The notes under the pieces were generated by a model. It was not told the origin of the DNA and searched no databases. It saw only the letters and a list, made by a program, of their open reading frames with translations. A stretch of DNA of 64,000 nucleotides from NCBI RefSeq assembly GCF_030463535.1, contig NC_132878.1, positions 88,160,355-88,224,354 on the forward strand, in the 5' to 3' direction. Each line of letters opens with the position of its first letter. The first letter of the stretch is position 1. Both the position numbers and the translations under genes were made by a program. This document shows, piece by piece, positions 26,201 through 41,500 of the stretch. Source of the stretch: Salminus brasiliensis. Taxonomy: Eukaryota > Chordata > Actinopteri > Characiformes > Bryconidae.

Positions 26201-29200
26201 TTGGTACAAGACTGTACAGTGTGTTTGATCCCCTGAGCCTGGTCACAAAATGTTCTCTTTAGAGCTGCACAATATTGGATACTATAATGATAAATTCTGA
26301 TTATTCTGACTTTTTTCCACAGGGCAATTAAAAATAAAAAAAATATTCAAAATAATATGTGCAGGGTGTTGAAAATCTATTGGCCACATTTAAATTAAAA
26401 AAAGCTCTCAGCTTTGTTGCTTGAGACAGTGCAGAACTGTTTGAAAAATCATACAAATATTTTAAAATAATTATTACTGGAATGAATTATGGCTTGTGTA
26501 GAAATTGATTAACTGTGCCATTTTGTGTAGGTTATGTAGTTGATAGTTGATAATAATGAATGGCTACATTTTGTTGTGTAGACATCATGGTTAATTGCCG
26601 TATTTTGAGTGAGCAATAATGTCAATCACAACAAATTTTGTCTAGTCAGTCACAACTAATTGTATTAATTTGTGTAGTCAATCACAACTAACTGCATTAT
26701 TTTTTGTAGTTTTTATCAACTAATCGAAGTATTTTCATGTAGTCAACTGTAATTACTTAACTTAATTAGTGTATTCACAATTAATCACACTTTATTTGCT
26801 CAAATTTGATCCAAAAGTAAGAGGCTCTCAAGAAAGGTTGTACTTTTCAGTTGCTTTTCATTTATTTATTATTTATTTGTACTTTTATTTCTTTAGTTTC
26901 TTCCTCACTGATTTATCCATAGCTATCCCAGCCAACTGGAAGTATGGATGGGTTAAATAGTTTAACGTGGTAAATGTGTTAATGGTGGCATTATAACTTA
27001 ACTTATAAATGCGTTCACTGTGACAGCACTGTTTATTATATTTGTCAGTTTTGAAATTCTTTGTGCTCTTCTCGGTCAGGCACACACAAAAAAAGGGGTT
27101 CAGAAACTCCTCAGGGAAGCCAATGGCTGTTCTGGTACTAGACCCAGCTCCTTTCACTGCATCTCCACCTAATTAGATTTACATTCAAGTAAACAACAGG
27201 CTTTAGATTTTAACAGCCAAAAATGATATTTTTGTGTGTGTGTGTGCGGTTAGTTGGGATTCCATGGTTTTCTCAGCACAATGGCCGGCGAGACAGTTGA
27301 CACGGAGAACTTTGGCAAATGGACAATTTTGCTAAGAATGCCATTGTTCCACACAGCCCGGTCCCATGCACTCTGCCTTCAACTTCCCTATCTAAGACTC
27401 AGTGTCATACACTATAAATTTTCCATGGACATCTGTACACTACCTTCATCAGTATAAACGTATTACTTTTACTGGACATTTTATTAGAAACCCCTTGAAA
27501 CAACAACAATAGTCCTGTGGTCAACTGACCAGTGTTGCAAGTGGCCAGTGAGTGGAGGCACAACATAGTTGTTTCTTATAAAGTGGCCAGTGAGTTTAAA
27601 TGACTGAATCTGAGAGCTGCAGTGTGATGGACATCAAAAAGGGTCACACATATACAAGGTACAGAATTTGCTGAGAAAGTGTATAAAGGCATAATTGGAA
27701 CCAGCAGAAATGAGAATGATCTCCTGTGTGCATGTTTCTGCTTTTGTTTTACAGCTCTAATAAAGATAACTCGAAGAGTAACTCTGTAAATTTGACTCTG
27801 AATGTCGTAGCAAGGGCGGATGTGGACATCAGGGGGTGAGTAGACATCATCTGTCTTCGGCTTCTTTCTGTCTTTCATTCTGTCTCCCTGCTTAATCTCT
27901 TTATCATCGCTGTGTAAAACAAAACTCTGTAGAAGAAGGAAAAAACCTTCATAACTTAGCATTGCTCTCACCAAGTAAAATTCCTTGTATGGGTAACACA
28001 CTTGGCAGAATAAAGAAATTCTGATTCTGATGATAATAACATTTAGAGTGAATTGCTTAACTGCTGGGTCATCACTCATCACAGAGATATTAATAGCAAT
28101 GGACACAATATTAAAACACAGTGCCGTTGAATTGCTCCTCAGATGAAACAAATTTTAGGTTCTCTAGCATTCACGTCTTCCAATACCCACTCCTCACACA
28201 ACATCTGCATAAAAGAATTTACAGACTGACTCTGCCTTATGTGCCACTAATATGTGATAATAAGAATAAATGGACAAGACTCTTGCAGAACTGCTTCAGC
28301 TTGGTGACAGTGTAACTGCATTTGTCAGGTCCTGCCAGAACATTTCAGTAAGGTTTAGGTTTCTTTCTGCCACCTTGTGTTCTTTAGAAGTGCTGTTGCA
28401 TGCCCCAGCAGCTCTTTAGCTTCAGCTCTAGCTCATGGACAAATGGCCTGACATTCCTTTAAAGAGTTCTCTGATAAAAATCACAATTCATAGTTCCCTT
28501 AAAAAGGCATCCAGGCTCTAATGAACCAAAGCATCCCAAACCATCACACTACCACCACCATGCTTCACAGTTGGTTTAAGGTTCTTAAGGTCTAATCATA
28601 TTGAGTCCAATTTTTATGGACAGGGTTTGAAAATGAACGCTTGTAGGCTGCGAAAAATGTCGCATACATTTTTCAGTTAAGAGTGGTTTATGGATGTGGT
28701 GAGTACTTTATGGCCACTTTATTTCATCTTTTTTATGTAGTCTGTCTAGGTGTGCCCTAGCCTGTTCAAAACCACAAAATTAGCCTTCTTCTCTAATAAG
28801 CGATCTTCTGGGGGAGGGAAATTACAGAGAGCAAAGGCAGACAGCGAGCAGAAAAAAGGGTGGATATTTATGAGAGCTATGCTGTTTTAAGCAGTTTTTT
28901 CGCCAAACATAACAGAGCCCTTGTCAGCCAAAATGCTCTACTTTCGATACATCTATCAACAACATATTGTTCCAGATCTTAGGAGGATCAATTAGGTGTT
29001 TCATGGTGAACTTAAGATGAACATTTGCATGGGTCTTGGTTAGCAGTGTTTTGCATTGTGCTGTTCTACCATGGAGCCCATTCTGGCCTAGAGATCTTCA
29101 GAAAACATTCTTCTCTATTGAATGATGTGCATGGCTGGACAGCCTGTGTCCCAAGCTCCCAGGTTCGCTCTGATTTAAACGCCCAAATTTAAATTTAAAC

Positions 29201-30936
29201 TGGGCAGGACTGTTCTGGATATATTTCCAAACACGTATTTGTTTCCATATTTCATTGATTTCATGAAACTCTCTCTTTTTCTGTTTTTTTTTTTTTTTAG
29301 TGTGTCTCTCCCTGCTCAAGTAGTTCTTCCATTCCCTCGCTGGGAGCCCAAGGAAAAACCAGTTAGGGAAGACGACATTGGCCCTCAGGTCCAGCATATC
29401 TATGAGGTACAAACAACAAGCACACACACATAACACACACGCACACACACACATTGGAAGTAGTAGCGCAGGAGGAAGTGTAACATGTGAAAACAATTTG
29501 CTTCAGCCGGAAAAGCAAGAAAACGAAGCGAGTAACAAGAGGAAAGAGCTAAACAGAAGCATTAGTGGGGTTAGCCTGCTCTGCTGAAGTGGAAGAGTCA
29601 GTAAACAGCAAACACTTTAGACTGATCAAAGGAATCCAGACCAGTCATAAAAACCACTCATAAAACACACACACACACACGTTTGTAAGTTTGTATTGCT
29701 ATTTCTGCGGGGTGTTTAGGCTCCTTCAGTACTACGGCAGCTAAATACTGCTTAGGGATGGGGTGTTTTTTGAGTGTGATGATATAACATGGTAGAAAAT
29801 ACAAAACCACAGTGTTTTAAAGTGTAATAATACTTCTAACCCTCTTTTTAAATAGTCACACTGGTAGAAAACAGCATAATAGAAAGTGCCAGGACAGCAC
29901 ATTTTTACCTTGTTATCATTTGTACAGTAAGCTGTAGTAGTGCTGGGTATAATTTTTCCTCATGGAGACCTACTAATGTCCCCATAATGTCATTCTCAGG
30001 ACATTTGATCCCAACAAAGAGGCAAATTCATGTCCACAAACACACAGAAAGATGCAATAGGGAAGTATGATTAATGTGTATGTGAAGGCAATGCTTCAGA
30101 CTCAGATTCAGAATCAGATTAATGGCCAAGTATGTTGACACACACACACACACACACACGAAATATACAGACAATGTATGTATAATTTACAGACAATATA
30201 CAGTAAACAATACACACATATAATATATAAGCAATAAGCGGACCATGTAAGGACAGTAATATACAGACAATGCCTATATTACTAACACACATGGTACATG
30301 GTCTATAGTCTACAACCAGAATACCACAAAATACCAGGATATCAGAAAAACAGAAAATATATATACACTATGGGGCAAAAGTTCCATTTTTTCAGTAGTT
30401 TATTGTCAGTGTTTTACTGCTTTGCTTGTTTTGCCATCTTAGTGTTGCCACTCCATCTGTCAAACCTGCAGCTCAAAAGTCTTGAAACTGAGACTTGGTC
30501 CAGTGTTAAGATGTGCTACCAGGTGTTGTCATATAAGCTGCCTATCACACAAGGTGTTGACTCTCAGAAACTTGTCTTCTGATGAAGTTGTGGATGTGAG
30601 TCTGTCTGTCAGACCTCTTCCTGTACCAGACCTCTTTAGTTTTGTAGTTTTAAAGAGCTTGTTGGTGTAGAAAACTGTCCTCACAAAATCGTGTCTTCCT
30701 TTGTAATTTCTAAAAGGACAGAGCAACACATAATTTTTCAGTTTTTAGTAGGGTACATATTATGAGATATACTAAGATAATCAAATCAGATAAGATTTTC
30801 CTAAAGAATCCTAATCGAATCAAACTGAGGTGAGAGAGACTGTACACACTCTTAGTACAGACACATTGGCCATTAATAACTAGTACTACAGAGTCATGTA
30901 ATCATATTACCTGCAAGCAGATGTCAGTAATTGAAA

Positions 30937-30967
<31 letters not shown>

Positions 30968-33900
30968 ACAGAGGAGATCATCATCTTTCTCTCCAAACCA
31001 GATTTCTATCTGACAGACCACTTGATTTCCAACAAGAGTCAACTTAACGTTTGTTGAGTACCTTATCATGAGTAGCTCAAAAAGAGCTCTCAAGCTAAAT
31101 AAACTTCCACAGGGGAACAGATAGAATATCCAACAGTAGAACCACACTTCAAAAGCGTGCCCGCGGTCACGGATCATTTCTCTTATTGCTTGTTTGTCTT
31201 TGAAAATACAGCTGACCTCTTTCTCGCAGAGAAAGGGCTGCAGTGAGCGCAGCCTGTCCCGCAGCTAATAATTGTTTTAATTGGCTGTAATGTTAGCCAG
31301 ACGCTGTTTGGCTGCCTCGTGTCAGCGAGCATGTTTTGCTTAGCCAGGTTGCATTCCGTTCTGAGCGGCGCTGGATGCTTGGAATGATCTCAGCTCAGCT
31401 GAACTGATCTTAACACAGCCCAGTCTTATACCTGTCTGACGCTGTTCAGAATATTAGACTTGCCACCGCCTAAGTATGAAGAGATATGACCGCTGACCAC
31501 TCCTTTTGGATAGTAAATGGAATGGGCATTTTAGCTATTGTTGCCATTTGAATATCTGTGTTACAACAAATATATATTGAAATTGATGTTTTTAAACAGG
31601 GCATATCCACATAGTGTTTCTAAAATGATGTAATATAACAAATTTTAAAAAATGTAATATTCCAGTATGTGTATTTTGAACTTTATTCAGATTTGGTCAT
31701 TTATTTTAAGCATCTGACCAATGATTAGACAACTGACTGACATTTTTGTCACATTTTTCACCCCAACCACTTTCTGACACTGTGCACACACACAGCTGCA
31801 CAACAAAGGTCCTAGTTCATTGAGTGGTACAGTACTGGAGGTGGGCTGGCCCAGTCGCCATCGAGAGGAGCACCTGCTCTACGCTATGCAGATCGTCACT
31901 GATGGACCGATCCGGTGCCATGCAAATGGCAGCCTCAACCCCCTGGAGTTGGAGGTAACTCAGACACACATCAGCATGCACAGCAGTGCAGTGGAATTAG
32001 AAGAGTTAGGAGCTAGACTGTTTGTTTACAGTGTAAGAAATTGTCAGAAATGTTCTACTGAGGTTATGTGACGGGGTGGTTAAATGATCAGAGGCAAAGC
32101 GATAACGTCTCTGTGCTGTTTTAGCCAATAACAAGGGAAACATCTTGAGCACAAAATTGAAATGAGCACATGGAGTTTAACTTGCATTTTAGATGCGCAT
32201 TGTCTTTTAAACAAGCACGCAGCGCTCAAAACGAGCAAGTGTGAGACCGCTATGACTTCCAGATTTGAACAATAACGAGAATAACTTTAGGTTTCATTAA
32301 GAACCTTGCTTGTACTTCTGTGGGCTTAAAGGATCTTTTAAAGGTTTAAGAAGCTCACTTGATGTAAAGTTTTTGTGCCTTCACACATCTCTTTTACAGC
32401 CGTGGTTTTACATGGAACCAAAACTGGTTATTCTAAGGCATCACTCAAAGAACCCTTTGTAGCACCTTTATTTTAAAGAGTCTACATGCCAATCATAATG
32501 ATCTGCACTAATCAGAAACGTTTAAAGATCATATCACCATAGGGAATACTGTGATACTCTGCTAATGAATGGCTATTAGCTTTTTAGCAGTTGTGGTTGA
32601 ACTACCCAATTAGGCACTGAAAACTTTCTCCCAGAGGGGGAGTTGAAGGCTGAGATGTAGTGGGAGGGAGGAGGGTCTGATTCCAGACCAGTCAAGGCCA
32701 GACTAGCTGTCCCCATTGCTCTTGGGACAACAGGGGGTCCAGTTGAGACCAAAATCACCTCCAGCTGCCGTTTTTTTTTCTTTTCTTATCATTATGATGT
32801 CTTGAACTCGTTCTCCCCTGCTGTATGTAGATTGCATTCATGAACACAGGACACACACTTGCACTAAGGTTGGTCTACAGTGTCAGGTTTCTCACTAGCT
32901 ACAAGTTAAACACAAAATGCTGCTACAACAAAGTTCTGCTTATATTATTTCTAGAAGTATGTCTTATGTCTTTCTTCATTGATATGGAAAGGTATTAGAG
33001 GTTATGTGTGACGGCAAATAACAGTGAGCAAAAACAATATATATACAAGTCTACACATGATGCTGCCAAACTCCACACTTCACTTTTCAGAAGGTGTTAG
33101 CTTTATGTCACTCTTAATGTTTTGAATTTCAGCCAAAACTTTCCATTTTTGATTCATCTGACCACAAAACTGTGGCTTCTCTTTCTAGCCACTAGCCACC
33201 CATACAGTTCTTGATATTGTTGATTGGTGCACCTTCACTGTAGTATCAGCTCCTAAACTCTGTGTTTCCTTTAAAGTGATGGTGGGCCGAGGAGGGACAA
33301 AACACAAACCAACAGCTTGTTGGGTAACCGAGGCTCATTTGTCCAACGAAGGCTAGTCCTAGCTAGGCTAGTGCAAGTCCTATCATTTTTTAATGATGAT
33401 TATAGGAGGAATGTATCACAGCCTTCCTTAAATACAGCAACCTCTGAGCCACCATTGGAAGTACCCCTGAACCCCTGACCACCATTGGAAGTAAACACAA
33501 TTGATAATGCTAACGTGTAGCAATAGCTGAGGTTTGCCCGGCCAACAAGTCTGACCTGCAGCTGCTCCACCTCACAACCAGGACTTAATAGATCTGCAAC
33601 TAACATATTGGTGCCAGATACCACAGGTTGCCTTCAGAGCTCTCATGTGGAGAGCCAACAGCAGATGAGGCAGGCGTTCATAATGTTTTGTATTTATGTA
33701 AGATACTATAAAAAAAAAACTCTGAAAATCAAGCATTATATAACATAGTTCAAATGTTTACGGTGTCCAATCAGTGTGAATTCTCCGACACAGAGGCCGT
33801 TTGGTTTCATCCGCCCTGGTTGTAAAGCTCTATATGCGTTTAAGCCTCTGTTTTGGACTGTCTGTTCATGCTGTGCTCAGAGCTTCAAAGCTGGTGAAGT

Positions 33901-35264
33901 CCATCTTGACCTTGAAACTGCTTAATTACATCTTCAGAGGAGAAAGACGAGCCACTCATTGGCTTTGATCTGATCGCACTCACACACACAAACACACACA
34001 CACAAATGTGTGTTGCCCAGATGACGTTACGCAGGCCATCTCTTGACAACATGTGCCTTACTGATACCGCTTGCTTCAGATGGTTTCTGCTTTTCCTGTT
34101 AATATATGCTTCTGCATACAATACCCAGAAATCCCAGCAATTCACATAAACAAGTGACAAAGTCTGTAGTCCAGGACAAAGGCAATTACAGCATGTCCTT
34201 TGAGTTTGCGGTTGCACTAACAGATGTCTCTTAATCCTTTGATGTGTTTAATGTTCTCTCTTTCTCTCACTCAGACCTCCACTTTACAGGACACTCCAGA
34301 GCTTTTGGGTTTTCTGCGCAACACAAGCGGCCCAACCCGTCGCAAGCGGTCTGTCAGCAGCACACAAAGCTACAGCAGCAAAACACTGGTATATATATAT
34401 ACACACACACACATTCATACACTGGCTTGGAGAATATTTGTTTTTCAGTATCACCAACTACAAATATCAGTGAAAATCCCAGTAATACTGGCAGTGTTAT
34501 ATTGGTATTATTTGCTCCTGAGCTCCCCCTCATGGGCAGCTATACTCATGCATTCGTTGACAAGCGGAGAGATCATGTGGACTGAGGTTACAGGACGTTA
34601 CACAAATATGCCTTGGGTGTCACAGTCTGGAGTGGCAATAACAAAGATACCATTCTCCTTATTACATTCAGTAAAGTTTCCTCACTAAACACGTCTTTTA
34701 ACGTACAACTTCCTTCTTACTAACAAATAAACATGTCAAAGTGCTCAGCTAATGAAATATGTGTCCAAATTGGCTTTAAATTGTTGAAAACATTTCCGAA
34801 CGTTTTTGCATGCTACTGTATGCCTAATTTGGCAGCAGTGCATAATTTGGCTACGTGATGGTTCTAAATACTAATGGATGAAAGATGTTGCGAATATTTG
34901 TGATGTAGTGTTTATCCACGGCGCTTTTGCCATGGTATCACCGAACATTCCTGGACGTTCACAGTCCACACACACAAATCACTGGGATTCCCACAGCGTG
35001 GGAACTGTCACTTAAATACGATGTGTTGACTCTTAAGTTCAGGTTGACATATGTTATGAAGACCTAAATGACCTCTGGGGTTCATTTCACCTGTAAATTT
35101 CCTAACTGGACATTCACTGCTCACACTGTGCCTCCTGAAGCTACATCTTCAAGGAATGCTGTGTGTATATGGGTGTATGTGTCCGCATCTTTGCACCAGC
35201 TGGTGCTGATAAGTATACTGTCAGGCTTATGTCAAGGAATGATGAAGCCAAAGGTCACATGCAT

Positions 35265-35300
<36 letters not shown>

Positions 35301-35540
35301 TCAAGTCAGTTGTAGGCACAAATCAGGGATGTCTGTGCAATGTTTTTGATGAGCTGAAGGAGAAACAATGTGTGTAAGAAAGTCGCTATTCAAACATTAC
35401 AATATGTTCATGTCCTATTCTATTGGCAGTACTTCTCTACAGGCACTAGACAAGCATTGATTTCAGGATGCTCAAAATGGCAAAAACCCACAGTTGTTAT
35501 AGTAGTGTCTACAGCTGCTCATTTATGCCTTTCTCTGTTC

Positions 35541-35577
<37 letters not shown>

Positions 35578-38500
35578 GCTCATTTCTGATCATGCAGAAC
35601 TGCTCCAATATCCATTGCCTGATGCTGAAGTGCATTGTGGGCCGTTTGGATCGAGGTCAGAGTGCAGTGATCAAAGTGAGGTCAAGACTCTGGGCTCACA
35701 CCTTCTTACAGGTAACACACATACTGTACATGTTTATTTCTCTCTAATCGCACTCTCACAACAGTCTGAATGAGTGAAACTGCAAAGGGGACACAACCTC
35801 TGCTTCTGTGTGCTCTAGCCTCCTGAACCCTATGTATGTAAACCTGATTCTTATTCAGAACTACTCATCTGTAAGTAGTTTGTCTGTGTGAAACGGATGT
35901 ACACATAAATGGACAATAGACCTGTCACAGTAAAAATGGAGATTCCAGTATTCTGTGAATATAGAAGGATTTGTACAACAGCTCTTTAGCAACTCATCCA
36001 GTCTGAACAAAGCTTAGCTATACTTTACTCAAACTGGGTGGCAAAACATTCAACAGCATGACTGCAGTGGTTACTAAACTGAAACAAGCGATTATCTACT
36101 GAAGTTAAAGGCAGTTGGACTAAACTGCAATCCATCCAAATTACCAATGGACCAAAGAACTAATGGTACATGGACAGTGATGTGTACCCAGGAACGTCCT
36201 GCTAACTGAGGCTCAAATCACACTCATTTGGAGGACAAAGCGTCATATCTGAGGGCACAGAGTCGAGTGAAAGGTCTTAGGATAAGCCATGTCTGTCTTT
36301 TCCTCCTCCTCCTCTGAGAAAATTGATGAATGATGAATTTCACTGAGCTCACAGCGTTTTCACAATAGTTCCAACAACACAAGTCAGCACCCAGGACCAC
36401 AGACCACACCAGAGTCTGCTTGAAGCGAACCCCAGACCGCCAATTTCTGGAGAACCAGATATCTATTCTCTGGGCCACTCCCAGGCTTGAAAACAGCTTT
36501 CACACTTGACCAAATTTACAGCCGTGCATGTATTGAAAACACCCTCAGTCTAATTAATTCATTTCCATTCATAAACACATCTTTGTGATTTTCCAGGCAG
36601 ATTTCTGGTAGTGTAACTGCCGTCCGGATGCAAGAGTTCTATCATTGAGGAAACCTGTTACGTTTTTATAACAGACCTCACCTTGATAAACTAACCTAAT
36701 CCAAATAGGGATTTTGTTTGAAAAATATACAGAATTAAGTGTAAAGAGTATTCACAACCCACAAAGATGCATAAGTATATATTTGTACATAACTGCAAAT
36801 CTGCAAGTGCATCACAAGTTCACACAAAAAAGTTTACAGTCCTAAAACATGGTATGAAAGAAGCATTCTGTCCAGAGCTGGTTAGTGAGAATTAGGAAGA
36901 TGCGTGCTGATTTCGACTTTCGCACACTGGGAAGCAGATGTGAGAAGGGTCTGCAATGATCCAATGTGGGTCCACACTTCAGTTCCTGATATTCATAGCT
37001 GAACTACATCACTTCCATAGAATTTTTATTGTAGTTGCTGAATAAATCATAGTAATAACTGCAACTATTCAAAACCTTTCTGAATGTTCGAGTCATTTGC
37101 CACACATTTTATTTTATATACAGTAACGACAGATTATATAATTTAAATCTAAATATCAAATTCAAATATAATAGCAATTTCGAGAAATATCTGAACAGAG
37201 AAATTATTAAATAACACAGTAATTTGCTTTTTTATGGCACCTTATTTGCCTTTTAATTTGATGCTCTGTTCATCTCCTTGGACTCAGATGCCCTCTTATT
37301 TACAGCTTACTGATGTTCTAATAATTTGAAAGATGTGAAAGTGTACCAAATTCGTATGTTAGAATCATTTTATACACTTATCAGTAACTGACGATGTACA
37401 CAATGTCATTAAAAACAGTCATTTTACCTGGAGTTTATTATTTATATACCTTTTATGTTGTTAGACAACACGTGAGAAGTCCAAGTGACCCTCTTACCTG
37501 CACAATTTATTGTTTACCCTGTTCTAACACCTCTGATTGAGAGTTTTACATGATAACTATGCATATTTTAGTTGACAGTCCTGCTCTGATTAATCTCAGC
37601 TAACCCCTAAAACCCTTACAATCAGATGATTCTGTTACATTAGAGCAGGGAAAAGACAGAGAGCCACTGCACTACATGCTCACTCACTGCACTCAGGCCT
37701 CCACAACAGCAGCACCTATTTGTCAACACACATAAACACACAGTCACCCTCTGTTCTCTCTTTCTCAGACAACTCGACACCTTTTTATTATCATAGCTCA
37801 CATCAACACTAACCACCAAGTCTCTTTTTAGCTGTTCATCCATTATTCCTCTGATTATCTGTCCTAGATGTCACAATGGAAATGTGCGCATTAATTCTCT
37901 ATGAGTGATGCTTGTGTCAAGACACAGCGGGAAATCTGTGTTTTGTTTAGAGTGTAGGACCTGGATTCCTCTTTGTTTGGCCCCATTGGAACAGCCCTGC
38001 CCTGATGTTATCTTGATGCTATCCTGGTGTAGTTCATCTCTAAGCTGAAGGACTTTTCACTCCATAATTCAGTGTGTGATGAAAGGTAGTTGTCAGATGC
38101 AGTGTGTCTTCTCTGCTCCTCACATGTCTGCACTTCTCCTTTTTTCCCATGAATACTGTTATAAATGGGCTCGTATTTCTGAGGTAATCTGTAATTATTG
38201 AAGTTGTTTAACTAAATGTGTGTTTTTGCTTGTAATAATAACATTATGTAGTGTATATCATTAGAATATGTGCAAGTAAAGATAAATATAGTATCTCTCT
38301 GGTTTACCTCTACATTTATCTGAATAAAAGTTCTGATATAGTAATAGGGAATATTTATAAAGATTTCTATGAAAGCAACATCTCCATTCTTCATGCCTGT
38401 CCTTCTGTCATGGCACATATAATGGAGTGTTTAACTCAAACACAGCCGATCTAAAGGAGAGAAGGTGATGTTTGCCATTGCCTCATATTGAGAACATGCT

Positions 38501-41500
38501 TAAAAGAGTCTTTAAGTGAGCTCTGTACATCTTATCCTGCTGACTCATGGCTTAATGAGGCTTAACCTTGTCACACCAAAACCCCTTTAATCTTATCTCC
38601 ACTGTGGGACCCCAGCAAAAAACAGACCTGTGTGTGTATGTGTTTGAGTGGATGGCGTTAAAGATGTCTCATGGTTTAGAGGAATTCTTTAAGTCTTTGT
38701 TTTGTCGCTCTATTGACTGTTTCTTCTGATTACCCAAGCTGGAACCATTGCAGTCCAACATTTAGTCAAAACACCACCTGCATATTATTCATCCTAAGGT
38801 GACATTTTACATGTAGTCTGAAAGTAATCTGTGTTTTGCTTTTTTATTTAAACATCTTTTTCTAGTCAGTGATTTTATGACACCTATGATTACTTTGAAA
38901 TAGTCCTACAGAATGCTGCACATGATTCTCTTTTTCTTTTTTTTAATAATCTGAATCTGTTAAGAATGTGTACTGGCATACATATATCCTATACACCAGA
39001 GCAAAGCAATTTTGCAATGGCTAACAATGTGAATGTAAGCCAATAATAAAAAAATCATGTTACATGATTTCATGTAAGGTCAGGTCTCACAAACATTTTG
39101 CAGTCAAAGATCCTAAGAACAACTGAGACCACCGCCTGGGTTGTAGCATACTGATGATATAATATGTGATTGTATTATCATTATCAACATAGCAACATCT
39201 TGTTTGACATCAGTGATCCAAGTTTAGTATGTGTAGATGTTCTTATCATAGTAAATGCTGTTGTATATGCCTGATTTCCAGACAGTAGTTATTAGGATCA
39301 CATTTAGATATCCATAATTGTACATGAATGTACAATGTAAATGAATGCACAATCCTTTTTTGATAAACATACATATATTTTTTACTGTTGGGTAAGTACA
39401 TGTAGTGAGCATATAATGATAATCTAGTATAGCACAAATACAGAATTTATGTATGATACTCTCAGGTGCTATCCTGTAAAAACCTTTTATTCCTATGTTT
39501 GCTGTTTTTTACTAAATTTAAATCTGAATTGTTCTTTACACTGTCAATTTCTGATAAATGGACCAATAGAAATGCTCCAAAATTATTTCTTTTTACATTG
39601 TCTTTTTACATTGTTACACTGTCATCTTTTTACATTGACTTACATTGAATCCTTAAGAATGATTTTTCATTCTCCTGTAATATTACCATTCTGGAGAAAC
39701 AAGACTTTTGCATGACAGCAATGATTTTCTATAATATATTGGTAAATATATTGAGTTCCACATATGAGTGTATGTGTTAATATATGACTGAAATATATGT
39801 GCTATATAGACAAGTTTCTGTGCAACATCATCACAGACATGCTTTGAAACCAAGGGGCAGAAAGCAGCATTCTTCATGCTAAAAAGCAAAAATGACAAGG
39901 AGTTGATTGATGGAAAATGTGTAATATTCTGACGGGATCACATCCCTTTGCCATAGGTCATGAAGGATGAAAAATTAAACAAACAGAAACAAATGAAAAA
40001 TAATCCAAACAGATCCAACTCTGGAACTGTATTTTATTACTGAGTCAACAAGAATTTACAAACAGTGTGAAATTCACGTTAATTACAGCAGTCATCTTAT
40101 GTCACAATCTACTGACCGGCTGTTTCCAAAGCACCTTTTCCCCCCTGGCGCAAGTAATGTAACGTAAACAGACACCTAAACATTTTAAAATGACCAATAT
40201 CAAGTAAGTTGACATAGATGTCACATATTTTAATATGTGACAACTATGTTGGATATAGGGATTTATACATATTGTAATATATGTCATATACTTATCAGCC
40301 CTTATTTGATCCATTAAAAAGCCTGACAAACCTGTGGTACATGTGACTCTGTGAAATGGCGAGGCTTATTTGTATGTTCTGCTTCAGTTAATCTAATGTT
40401 TTCCTCTTTGCAGAGGCGGAATGACCACTACCTGCTCAACTCCACTGTGGCCTTCCAGGTCACAGGCATGCCGTATCGCATCAAGCCGCACACACTCCCC
40501 CAACAGAGTAATTCGGTGAGCAGTAATGAGAGGGTGTGGGTGTAGGACATAGAAAGGAGGGGCAGGAAATGGAGAAGTGGAGGGAATGGGACTGTGAGAG
40601 GGAAATGTAGGAATAGGGGGTAGTTGAGTTGAATAAACACTTGTGAAGGGTCTGGCCTGCTTGGCTTTGGATAAGAAGGTGAAGTGGCTTATAAGGTCAT
40701 GCATAAGGTCATAAATTCCTTCTCTCAAAACCAGATTGTAAGGTTTAAAAAAGGCTTAAACCCTGCTTACGCAGTATCAGTTCAAAGTGAAAAAGAAAAC
40801 CCAAAACCTAACCTAACCCTAAAGGCCAGAGTACATGGACCGAACAAACACAGGAAGACATGTTACCATGCTCTTCACTTTAGTTCATTTGACTTGTCAG
40901 CTCTTTTTCTCAGGACCACAGCAAACGTTTGAATGTTCATGTTTGTTGGGTTGGTGTTCTCTGGCCTTAACACTGTTAAGGATCAACTGGCAGTTTATAA
41001 TTAATTATTATAATAGTTATAATAGTTAATTATTGAGAATACCACCTTTATTATGACAACAACCTCATATCTCTTTATTGCAACTTTACATCCCCTAAAA
41101 CTTTGTGTGTGTGTTTGTATAGATCGGCACATTCGTGGTGTGGGCAATTCCTGATGTGTCCTTTGCCATTCCTCTGTGGGTGATTATTCTGGCCATTCTA
41201 CTGGGACTGTTGGTACTGGCCATACTAACCCTGGCTATGTGGAAGGTAGGGTATTCACACACATACACACACAAACAGTGCTACACACTCAGACGCAGGG
41301 CTTGGTATTCAGGAGGTGCGGGTGCATTTTTTTACAGATGTGAATAATGTGGGAATGATATAGGGTAATAACAAAAGATCATGGAGTGCTAGAAGGGCAG
41401 GCACTGGTGGGAAGAGTGTCTGGGGGTTTACTGTTAGTGTGGTTGATCACACTGAACTGTTCACTATTGGTTTCACCTATAATGTTTTAAATATGATTTT

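Larger units (their letters stand above)
22413..27754 (+). other. itga8 intron with minisatellites and repeats
   Basis: A reverse unit GGCCACTTTATTAGAAACCC lies at 22481-22510. A poly-A/G stretch lies near 22636-22672, and CA/GT tracts near 23200-23345 and 26076-26103. A reverse MITE-like copy is at 23590-23940, the large TTCAGCTC minisatellite at 24365-25100 and a MITE-like end near 25600-25720. An imperfect CAATCACAACTAA repeat fills 26520-26800, and family units lie at 27466-27600. I see nothing coding. Confidence 0.7.
27836..29300 (+). other. itga8 intron with LINE-tail and Tc1 remnants
   Basis: 27935-28035 looks like a LINE 3' end. 28495-28600 is a reverse Tc1-like fragment. A T-run (29284-29298) forms the polypyrimidine tract of the next acceptor. 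Elsewhere I see no feature. Confidence 0.65.

Noticed and set aside
27576..28151. 191-residue minus-strand frame
   Set aside because: It covers an itga8 exon antisense and a LINE tail. No domain.
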